From contig NC_030389.2 of the NCBI RefSeq assembly GCF_001625215.2, positions 43,327,454-43,391,453 on the forward strand: DNA of 64,000 nt. Reading direction: 5' to 3'. Made by a program: the position numbers and the translations under genes. The notes beneath the pieces are model-generated. The model had not been told where the DNA came from. It saw only the letters and a program-made list of their open reading frames with translations, and made no database searches. Positions 54,552 to 64,000 of the stretch are shown here, piece by piece. The stretch's first letter is position 1. Each line of letters opens with the position of its first letter. This DNA is from Daucus carota subsp. sativus. Lineage: Eukaryota > Streptophyta > Magnoliopsida > Apiales > Apiaceae.

Positions 54552-57383
54552 ATGGTTATAGGTTTTATTATTCGCGACAGAGACGAGGAATGTAGTAACT
54601 ATGCACGCCTTAGAAAACCAGAATATGTGAGCAAGTCGCTGATACAGATGTGGGTTTTAAGCTACAAGACCAATGAAGAGGGCGAAGATTACTGCGAGCT
54701 TTCAACTCAAAATGAACCATTCTATATTGTTTCCGATGATGATGATGGAGGACTTGCATCGTACAGGATGCACTCGGTTACTCATAAGATTATGCCGGAT
54801 GAAGTCAATAAAGTAGAGGGTCAGAAGCAAGAAGGTGTTATTAGCCGTGTACTGAGGAACAAAAGGCCTGAAATGAGTCCTGACATTTCTTGTTACTCTT
54901 TACAAGAGTACCCGCATAGAGATTTTGCTTTAAGTTGTGGGATTCGATCTTCTCTGTGTGTACCGATATACCAATATATCTATTCTTATGAGTGCCCTGG
55001 TGGAGTTCTTGAATTTGTCTCTACTTCTGCCGATCAACTCGAAAACTTCAGGAACTCTTGCAGATACTACGAAGCTTTTGTTTTCCGAGTAAGTAAATTA
55101 GACTCCTTGAAACCTTTCCGGTCAGCCCCATTAGTTATAAGAAAATAACACACGGATAATGCCCAAATAACATAGTTGGGAAAAATGACCCCAAATATAT
55201 ATAAGTTAGTAACGATGGATAATCTAGTAGGCTAGATCGTGTAGCGCTGCGTTTTTGGTATATATCGGAAACGCTGAATGATGTAGCGTTTTATAGGATA
55301 ATGATATTTTAGACATTAATGATTAATGATGAATATTGTGATAATGAGGACAACACCCTATTGATATATAGCTTTTTTTTTTTCAAAAATAATAATTTTA
55401 AGTAGGCTGTCGCAACTCTTAAAAGTACGGATTAGAATCTCCAAACAGGGTAATTGAAAGAATACAGTTACATTTGAGAATCATTTTAGTCCCCCTAGCA
55501 CTTTGGGTACCATTCCCCTTTTTGATCCATAATACTGTATTTCTTTATAGGCCAAATTTCTTTTTTTCTTACAGGGAACCAAAATGTATTTGATGATCGA
55601 CCAGATATACTGTGACCCAAGAAGGCTTGTAAGTCTTTTGAGCTGATGAAGTTTTCTTGCAAAACGAATTCGTTAGACGTCAGTTTAATTATATATCTAC
55701 GGTTTAATTTCAGTATTTAAGGCGCAATGTGGAAATGGATCACTTGTTAACGGTGGTGTGTCAGAAATACCCTATACCTCTTGCTCAGTACTGGGAGGTC
55801 AGGGATGTTAATGTCCGAGATCTAGGCGTAGTGAATCAAGAAAGCAACATTGACTTCCCCAACGTAACTCCCTGGCTTCAATTCAAAAACGCTTGCAAAA
55901 ATATAGGTTTGTATATAGATCAAGGCCTTGTTGGCAAGTCATATCTGTCCCACAAATCCTTCCTCTGCAGGGATATAAAAGAATTCAGCATTACTACTTA
56001 CCCTTTAGCACACTATGCACCAAACTGCAGGCCAATTCCTTGTTTTACTATATGCTTGTGCAGCTTTAAGCCGCGGTACAGAGAATATGTACTAGAACTT
56101 TTTCTACCCTCTCAGGAGATGGATAGTTATGACCCTCGAACCTTGTTGAACTCTCTAATGGAAACAATGAAGGAACATCTTCCGGATTATATGGTTGCTT
56201 CTGGAGAAAAACTAGGACAAGTGTTATCAGTTGAAGTCATAAAATCTTCTGCACATGATAAGCCCGAGTATTTGAAAATAGGTGAACCCCAGAGCTCTCT
56301 TCCTCCTCAGGAAGGGTCAAGAAATGAAGGGAATGCATCCCATCAATTCCCTTTAAGTTTGCATTCGTTGTTTAAAGGCGGAGCTGTGCAAGATGGGAAT
56401 GTTCAGAACATAGAAGAGACCGACTCAACTATGAATTCTTACGAAGAAATTGCCACTGGGGAAACCTCAACAAGTAGACCCAATATCGTCGCAGACACCA
56501 TTCACGGTTTGTCTTTTTCACTTATTTGTTAAGATCATTTAGTTTTAGTGTTTCTAACTGTGTAATTTGTTCGGCATTTCTTCACTAGATTAATATGTAT
56601 GAATTGTACACCTTAATTATCTGTACTCGACTACATTGGCTTTGCAGCAGATGAAAGTGTTCAAGAATCACCTGTTAATAATATTGCTTATGCTCTCACT
56701 AATGAAGATGTGAACTATGCTCTAAATAATAAAGAAGACATGAACCTCGAGAATGTTAGTAAGCATTTCGGAAGACCACTCAATGATGCAGCAAAGAGCT
56801 TTGGAGGTAGGTTATATTCTACTGTACTTCTATCTTTCAACTTACATTATTCCCAAAACATTCATTGCCTAAGCATTGTTGTGTATTTATTTTGATATTG
56901 AACATTTTAGTTAGCCGATCCACATTCAAGCGCATATGTAGAGGGCTCGGTATCAAGAGGTGGCAATCCGGGAAGAGAAGAATGAATGGTAACTTTTCAT
57001 CTAGGCTCGGAAAAGGAATAAATCAGGAGCAACCAGGTAGAAGAAATTTTGGTAGTACCAGCATGGCAGCAGTGAATGATACAGTTGTTGCTCATCCTAG
57101 CCAAGACTTGAATAAGATGATTGTAAAGGCAACTTACAAGGATATTACAATAAGGTTTAAACTACCTGATTTACCAGGAATTGCAGAGTTGGAAAATAAT
57201 GTGATTGAGAGGCTGCACTTGGAGAGAAATAATTTCACCATCAAGTATCAAGATGAGGACGGTGATTTGGTTTTAATTGCCTGTGACAAGGATGCCCGAG
57301 AATGTATTGAAATCTCAAGATCTTTGAAGGAAACGACAATCAAATTGTTGCTTGATCTGCCTCTTAATCACAATGCACTTTGA
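54552..57383 (+). CDS. NIN-like transcription factor NLP-H, full length
   Basis: Exons 54552-55088, 55575-55628, 55714-56506, 56648-56806 and 56911-57383 add up to 672 codons with matching phases. The ATG at 54552 aligns with the NLP-D start; the upstream open stretch has no ATG. Residues 1-180 are the first GAF-like region (QMWVLSYKTNEEGEDYCELS, EYPHRDFALSCGIRSSLCVP). Residues 200-380 are the second block (LLTVVCQKYPIPLAQYWEV, DQGLVGKSYLSHKSFLCRDI, VLELFLPSQEMDSYDPRT). RWP-RK spans about 497-538 (SKHFGRPLNDAAKSFGG plus SRSTFKRICRGLGIKRWQSG). PB1 spans about 584-666 with YQDEDGDLVLIACDKDAREC. It should act in the nucleus as a nitrate-type transcription factor. It forms a tandem pair with NLP-I at a 3,616-bp spacing. 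Confidence 0.88.
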
Positions 57384-57900
57384 AAGCATATGAGTACTAC
57401 TCTCTCCCTTTTATTTTTTGGCTTTTCCAACAAAAATGTGCTTAAACTTGAAGTTTTGTGACAATTCGCTTGCTGTCTTCGTGTGGTCGCAGACTCGCAG
57501 TGTACATCACAGTATACAGTATCCCTCTGTTTTTGAAATACAAGTCACACACATATTGAGTTGTGATTTGAAACCGCCTTCCAACAATTTTGAAACGGAA
57601 AAAAATTAATTTTGAAACTTTCTTTCAATACCGGAAAATGTAGTTTTGAAACTTTCTTCTTCAAATAATTTCGAAACCAAAAATGATAATTTTGAAACTT
57701 TCTTCGAATACCGAAAAAGATAGTTTTGAAATTATCTTTCAATATATACAAAATTAAAAAATTAATTTGTGATTTTTATATTACAGAAATTCTAGAAAGA
57801 TTTGAAAAATTGAATAAAGTTATCGCAGTTACGCCACCCAAACGCCGTAGCTTCTGCTTTATACAAGTATATTGAAGATTGAGGGGGACAGATGGAATAT
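57384..57900. other. Spacer between NLP-H and NLP-I
   Basis: After the NLP-H 3'UTR come four or five imperfect repeats of ttttgaaactttcttc with ataccgaaaa (57595-57750). There is no gene. Confidence 0.5.
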
Positions 57901-57908
57901 TATATAAA
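57901..57908 (+). promoter_or_regulatory. TATA box of NLP-I
   Basis: TATATAAA, in the same context as at NLP-H. The leader from here to the start codon is nearly identical in the two genes. Confidence 0.65.
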
Positions 57909-58167
57909 GGAGGACCAGTGGAGACTGGAGAGATTACTGGGCAACTACACAGATAAAGGCCTTCGGCGTGGAGGGTGTATAATTAAAAAATGGCAACTTA
58001 CCTATTTATTATTTTCTTTGGAAGCAAATGCATGTTACCTAAAGCTATTGAATTGCAAGGAAAGATGGTCTAGGATTGAATAAGCCTATATATTGCAACA
58101 GATAAACTCGAAACCAAGAAAAATTGCAGAGTTCCTGAATCAGTATATTTGTATATTGCAATTCACC

Positions 58168-61001
58168 ATGGTTATAGGTTTTATTATTCGCGACAGAGAC
58201 AAGGAATGTAGTAACTATGCACGCCTTAGAAAACCAGAATATGTGAGCAAGTCGCTGATACAGATGTGGGTTTTAAGCTACAAGACCAATGAAGAGGGCG
58301 AAGATTACTGCGAGCTTTCAACTCAAAATGAACCATTCTATATTGTTTCCGATGATGATGATGGAGGACTTGCATCGTACAGGATGCACTCGGTTGCTCA
58401 TACGATTATGCCGGATGAAGTCAATGAAGTAGAGGGTCAGAAGCAAGAAGGTGTTATTAGCCGTGTATTCAAGAACCAAAGGCCTGAAATGAGTCCTGAC
58501 ATTTCTTGTTACTCTTTACAAGAGTACCCGCATAGAGATTTTGCTTTAAGTTGTGGGATTCGATCTTCTCTGTGTGTACCGATTTACCAAGATATCTTTT
58601 CTTATGAGTCCCCTGGTGGAGTTCTTGAATTTGTCTCTACTTCTACCGATCAACTCAAAAGCTTCAGGAACTATTGCAGATACTACGAAGCTTTTGTTTT
58701 CCGAGTAAGTAAATTAGATTCCTTGAAACCTTTCCGGTCAGCCCCATTAATTATAAGAAAATAACACACGGATAATGCCAAAATAACATAGTTGGGGAAA
58801 ATGACCCCAAATATATATCAGTCAGTAACGATGGATAATCTAGTACGCTAGATCGTGTAGCATTGCGTTTTTGGTAAATATCGGAAACGCTGAATGATGT
58901 AGCGTTTTTTAGGATAATGATATTTTAGACATTAATGATTAATGATGGATATTGTGATAATGAGGACAACACCCCATTGATATACAGCTCATTTTTTTTC
59001 AAAAATAATGTTTTTAAGTAGGCTGTCGCAACTCTTAAAAGTACGGATTAGAATATCCAAACAGGGTAATTGAAAGAATACAGTTACATTTGAGAATCAT
59101 TTTAGTCCCCCTAGCACTTTGGGTACCATTCCCCTTTTTGATCCATTATAATGTAGTTCTTTATAGGCCAAATTTCTTTTTTCCTTACAGGGAACCAAAA
59201 TGAATTTGATGATCGACCAATTATACTGTGACCCAAGAAGGCATGTAAGTCTTTTAAGCTGATGAAGTTTTCTTGCAAAACGAATTCGTTAGACGTCAGT
59301 TTAATTATATATCTACTGTTTAATTTCAGTATTTAAGGCGCAATGTGGAAATGGATCACTTGTTAACGGTGGTGTGTCAGAAATACCCTCTACCTCTTGC
59401 TCAGTACTGGGAGGTTGGGGACGTTAATGTCCGAGATCTGGGCGTAGTGAATCAAGAAGGCAACATTGACTTCCCCAATGTAACTCCCTGGCTTCAATTC
59501 AAAAACGCTTGCAAGAATATAGGTTTGTATATAGATGAAGGCCTTGTTGGCAAGTCATATCTATCCCACAAATCCTTCCTCTGCAGGGATATAAAAGAAT
59601 TGAGCATTACTAATTACCCTTTAGCACACTATGCACCAAACTGCAGGCCAATTCCTTGTTTTACTATATGCTTGTGCAGCTTTAAGCCCTGGTATAGAGA
59701 ATATGTACTAGAACTTTTTCTACCTTCTCAGGAGATGGATAGTTATGACCCCCGAACCTTGCTGAACTCTCTAATGGAAACAATGAAGGAACATCTTCCG
59801 GATTATATGGTTGCTTCCGGAGAACAACTAGGACAAGTGCTATCAGTTGAAGTCATAAAATCTTCTACACATGATAAGCCTGAGTATTTGAAAATAGGTG
59901 AACCCCAGAGCTCTCTTCCTCCTCAGGAAGGATTAAATAATGAAGGGGATGCATCCCATCAATTCCCTTTCGTTTTGCCTTCGTTGTTTAAAGACGGTGC
60001 TGTGCAAGATGGGAATGTTATGAACATAGAAGAGAGTAACTCAACCATAAATTCTTACGAAGAAATTGCCTCTGGGGAAACCTCAACAAGTAGACCCAAT
60101 ATTGTCCCAGAGACCATTCACGGTTTGTCTTTTTTACTTATTTGTTAAGATCATTTTGTTTTAGTTTTTCTAACTTTGTGTAATTTGTCCGACATTTCTT
60201 CACTAGATCAATATGTATGAAATGTACACCTTAATTATCTGTACTCGACTACATTGGCTTTGCAGCAGATGAAAGTGTTCAAGAATCACCTCTTGAAAAT
60301 ATTGCTTATGCTCTCACTAATGAAGATGTGAACTATGCTTTAAATAATAAAGAAGATATGAACCTCGAGAATGTTAGTAAGCATTTCGGAAGACCACTCA
60401 ATGATGCAGCAAAGAGCTTTGGAGGTAGGTTATATTCTACTGTACTTCTATCTTTCAACTTACATTATTCCTAAAACATTCATTGCCTAAGCATTGTTGT
60501 GTATTCATTTTAATATTAAACATTTTAGTTAGCCGATCCACATTCAAGCGCATATGTAGAGGGCTCGGTATCAAGAGGTGGCAATCCGGGAAGAGAAGAA
60601 TGAAGGGTAACTTTTCATCTAGGCTCGGAAAAGGAATAAATCAGGAGCAACCAGGTAGAAGAAATTTTGGTAGTACCAGCATGGCAGCTGTGAATGAAAC
60701 AGTTGTTGCGCATTCTAGCCAAGACTTGAATAAGATGACTGTAAAGGCAACTTATAAGGATGTTACAATAAGGTTTAAACTACCTGATTTATCAGGAATT
60801 GCAGAGTTGGAAAATAATGTGATTGAGAGGCTGCATTTGGGGAGAAATAATTTCACCATCAAGTATCAAGATGAGGAGGGTGATTTGGTTTTGATTGCTT
60901 GTGACAAGGATGTGCGAGAATGTATTGAAATCTCGAGATCTTTGAAGGAAACGACTATCAAATTGTTGCTTGATCCGCCTCTTAATCGCAATGCACTTTG
61001 A
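58168..61001 (+). CDS. NIN-like transcription factor NLP-I, full length
   Basis: Exons 58168-58704, 59191-59244, 59330-60122, 60266-60424 and 60529-61001, with exactly the exon lengths of NLP-H (537, 54, 793, 159, 473), giving 671 residues. Domains are as in NLP-H: two GAF-like blocks, RWP-RK at about 497-538, PB1 at about 584-666 (YQDEEGDLVLIACDKDVREC). Substitutions between the two are scattered and mostly conservative (for example PLPLAQYWEVGD for PIPLAQYWEVRD), and introns are also very similar. This is a recent tandem duplicate. Its 3' flank has gathered a Stowaway element, a second MITE and a MULE that are absent behind NLP-F. Confidence 0.88.
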
Positions 61002-61132
61002 AAGCCTATGAGTACTACTCAGTACTCTCTACCCTTTTATTTTTCCCTTTCCAACAAAAATGTGCTTAAACTTGAGTTTCTGTGACAATTTGCTTGCTGT
61101 CTTCGTGGGGCGGAATGTAGATCACGATAATA

Positions 61133-61374
61133 CTCCCTCCGTCCCTTTTTACATGTCCATGCTTTTCTTCGAGAAGTTAAATTAACTAATTTTTGACCAA
61201 ATATTACAAATTATCTACTCATTATTTTTTAAGATATGAAAGTTGCATATTAAAGTAGACTAAATATACTTTCTAATGATATAATTTTTATTATTTTTCT
61301 TGATTATCTGACAAAATATAGTCAATTTGACTAGTCAAAAGTCAAAATGGACATGTAAAAGGGGACGGAGGGAG
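61133..61374. mobile_element. 242-bp Stowaway MITE
   Basis: The ends ctccctccgtccctttttac and gtaaaaggggacggagggag are inverted repeats flanked by TA (61131-61132 and 61375-61376). The NLP-F flank has the uninterrupted site (gtaatacaattcatc, about 34681). Confidence 0.92.
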
Positions 61375-61911
61375 TACAATTCATCTTGATATAAAGTCGA
61401 TTTTTTGGCACATATTTCTAAATTTTTGACAGTAAAATTATTATTTTTGAAATTTGTTTTATTTGAATTATTAATCATATATTTTATTCAATTTTGTTTA
61501 AAAATTATAATTTTAAGTATAATTAAAGATTTAGAAATGTGTGTTTAAAAATTCACACGCATGATGCACCGGTTTGTTTAGTGGAAGTTGTTTTGGCTTA
61601 TACTTTTTTTGACATGTAAATGAGTAGAATCGCTTTTAGTAGAAAGATGAGAATACTAATTATTCTATTAAAATTTCTATGTTTTTTCAATTATTTTTCT
61701 TCGCTTTAAGCAAAAAATTATTTTTTTTAAGCTTTCTCGTCTCTGTATTTCAATAAGGAGGCAGTACTTCTTTATACCTCAGTAATAGACGAATTGTTAA
61801 TGCCTGTTTTCTTAAAACACTTTATCATTGACCGGGCAGAGAAGTTTAGTGGGTTAAATAATGACTAACTATTTCATGTCCTAAGTCCAATTATAAGGAA
61901 TGTGACATAAA

Positions 61912-62227
61912 TTAGTGCTCCAGCAGTGTCTTAGAGGTACCTTAAATCACTAGGATCCTCCTTCCATGCCTTATTAATAAGGCACCACTAGCCATGCCTT
62001 ATTTGATTTCTTTAATAAAAAAATCATTTCTCTCTCTTATTGTAACTTATTTTCTCTCTCTTCCTTCCATCTTTTATCAATCTCTTTCCAAATTTATTAT
62101 TATAATAATAATAAAGAATGGATTATAAGGATCATTGTTGGAGTTGAAATACAAAATCTTGTCCTAAATCACTAGAATTCAATATTTTATAATATTTATA
62201 AGGAAAACACTGCTAGAGATGCTCTAA
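61912..62227. mobile_element. About 315-bp MITE
   Basis: The ends tgctccagcagtgtctta and acactgctagagatgctct are imperfect inverted repeats. The NLP-F flank (about 35175-35225) lacks this sequence between tgactaac and ctctaagctgta. Exact limits are uncertain. Confidence 0.6.
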
Positions 62228-62333
62228 GCTGTACATGAATAACTTGTTGAAACTTGGTGAACCTTTCACACATGTCCGGGTCCACCTATGTGGCTATGTA
62301 TATGCCTCGGGTCTCTCTTCTTTTTTTTTTTAA

Positions 62334-63705
62334 GAGTAAATCACATTTTGCACCTGTAACTTTGGGGTGTTTTGCGATTTGGTCTCATTGTTTAAAATTT
62401 TGCAGGTTGCACTCATAAGTTTTTATTCTGTAACGCTTTGCACCCACTTAACATTTTCCATCCAAACCACCGTTAAATCTAACAGAAGGCAGGGGCAGTT
62501 TGGGAAAACATGGATGCAACAGAGGGCCTTACATTAGTTTAGCAAGCTAACCGACTTAACCTAAATTAGAGTCCCACAGCCAATCAAATATATGAAACCT
62601 GCCATAATATATGCAACATATCTAACATGTTCAATAATTCCAGAGACACCTATTATAAGAATTTTATAAAATATATTTTAATATTTATTTTATTTTGAAT
62701 ATAAAGATATGTAAGAATAATATGTATTTTTTTTGTTAAAATAAATTTAATTTGAACATTTAATAAATGTGAAGATGCCGAACCACGCATTATAAAATTA
62801 TATAAGAAACAATTACGACCCTTTTATAGACTCACATTTAGGTAATGTATCAAAAAATAGGTGCTCCAGCACTATCATAGTAATTACCAAAATCACTAAT
62901 ACATCCTCAAATTGCGGCAGTATCATAATATTTTTCTAAACAAATTCGTAAATAAATGAATATCTTATTATACTATATAATAAATATTATTCAAACTAAT
63001 AATATGTGTTCACATTTAAATAAAGAAACAAATGGATACTTTAAATATTTGTTAAAATTTATGAAAAACTGATTCAACATGCTAAATGGATGCTTTCAAA
63101 TAAGACATGTTAAATGGATACTTTCTAATAAAACATGTTAAATAGATATTTTTATTATATTTAAAAAAAACATTCTCATCAAATTATATTTATTCTTACA
63201 TATCCCTATATATAAAATCTATTAAATACATATATTTAATAAAAATATATAAAACTAAACAAATTTATTAAATGTTCAAAATCTATTTTATCATATAAAG
63301 GTGTTTGAAAATTTGAAAATTTAACCAATAAAATATAAAAACACATAAAATTTAGCTAACGATCCTATAATTTACACTCACGTGATATTCGAGAATCATG
63401 GAAATTTATTTCATTGCTGTTTGCCCCGTGGTTTGCTGTAAGAATGGACAACCAGCGCATACAAATTTGACCAATCTTTATTTAAATCTCATTTTTTGAA
63501 TAATACACATATCCCTCACTTATGCATGTTCTTTCCCAAACTATCCCTCCTTTCCGTTAGATTTAACAGAGGTCTGGATGGAAAGTGTTAAGTGAGTGCA
63601 AAGCGCTACAAATTAAAAACTTATGAGTGCAATCTGTAAAATTTTAAACAATGAGACCAAATCGCAAAACACCCCAAAGTTACAAGTGCAAAGTGTGATT
63701 TACTC
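62334..63705. mobile_element. 1.37-kb non-autonomous MULE with about 180-bp terminal repeats
   Basis: The ends gagtaaatcacattttgcac and gtgcaaagtgtgatttactc start long inverted repeats that reach about 180 bases inward (ccgttaaatctaacagaagg against cctttccgttagatttaaca). A 9-bp duplication, tttttttaa, flanks it (62325-62333 and 63706-63714). The NLP-F flank shows the empty site (ctcttttatttaatcag, about 35330). The AT-rich interior has no transposase; a short stretch (gtgctccagcactatcatag, about 62860) resembles the 61912 MITE end. Confidence 0.9.
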
Positions 63706-63714
63706 TTTTTTTAA

Positions 63715-64000
63715 TCAGTAATAGTATATGTATGTCATGTTTTATGTTCACGTACGGTATAAGAAATTAGTCGTGAGAAACGTAAATTTAGATGATAAAA
63801 TAAATTTTAATATGTAGATGAATTTCGTATACAAAACTTACAAAATTTATTTTTGTAAATAAATATAAATGCTACTTGAAAATGTTGAAGGATTTTGTAA
63901 GGACGTGAGCAAAAATTTATAAAGATCCTGCAAGAAATTCATCATTAGAATATGGTAGAATATTGATTTATAATTCTAACAAATTTTATAATGTTAATTT
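63715..64000 (+). repeat. Continuation of the NLP-F/NLP-I 3' flank homology
   Basis: This runs parallel to 35345-35590 (gagatcctacaagaaactca there, aagatcctgcaagaaattca here). In the first copy FTM-3 follows, so a further FTM gene is expected just beyond the window. Confidence 0.7.

Noticed and set aside
1-64000. CRISPR arrays, bacterial operons, rRNA genes, organellar DNA
   Set aside because: Nothing of these kinds is visible; gene structure and repeats are those of a plant nuclear genome.

Overview
This is nuclear DNA of a flowering plant, most likely a eudicot. The signs are GT-AG introns, AT-rich spacers, NIN-like (RWP-RK/PB1), AP2/ERF and plant-type TFIIB-related genes, many MITEs and a 12.8 kb Sirevirus-type Copia element. 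I cannot place it to species; an Apiaceae-like genome is only a guess. All assignments rest on reading translations and repeats by eye.

Layout. 1-5.3 kb: a PTF2-like TFIIB-related gene behind a long 5'UTR intron, with an 8-bp frameshift. 5.9-8.1 kb: debris (a Copia LTR, a PDS5-like fragment, an inverted repeat). 8-10.6 kb: NIN-like gene NLP-A (+), missing its front. 11.9-17.9 kb, minus strand: AP2/ERF exon AP2-1 followed by two NLP C-terminal halves (NLP-C, NLP-B) inside a roughly 1.8 kb tandem duplication. 18-22.5 kb: transposon debris. 22.6 kb: first of four genes for an unrecognised four-membrane-span protein (FTM-1). 24.2-27.65 kb: a PIF/Harbinger-like element carrying pieces of a BAHD acyltransferase, an AGAMOUS-like MADS gene and a transposase tail. 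28.1-30.9 kb: full-length NLP-D. 31.9-39 kb: two copies of an FTM(+)/NLP C-terminal half(-) unit (FTM-2/NLP-E and FTM-3/NLP-G), with half-gene NLP-F (+) between. 38.6-52 kb: AP2-2, split by the young Sirevirus. 52.2 kb: FTM-4. 54.5-61 kb: NLP-H and NLP-I, tandem full-length genes of 671 codons each. 61-64 kb: MITEs and a MULE, ending in sequence that matches the DNA before FTM-3.

The backbone is thus a rapidly rearranging cluster of three families (NLP, FTM, AP2/ERF) copied in both orientations. Paralogous copies supply empty sites for several transposon insertions, so these can be dated relative to the duplications. NLP proteins are nitrate-linked transcription factors: GAF-like front, RWP-RK DNA-binding domain, PB1 interaction domain. 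Only D, H and I keep all parts; A, B, E, F and G keep mainly RWP-RK plus PB1. The most interesting possibility is that AP2-1 is spliced to the RWP-RK/PB1 exons downstream on the same strand. The exon phases agree, which would give an AP2-RWP-RK-PB1 protein.
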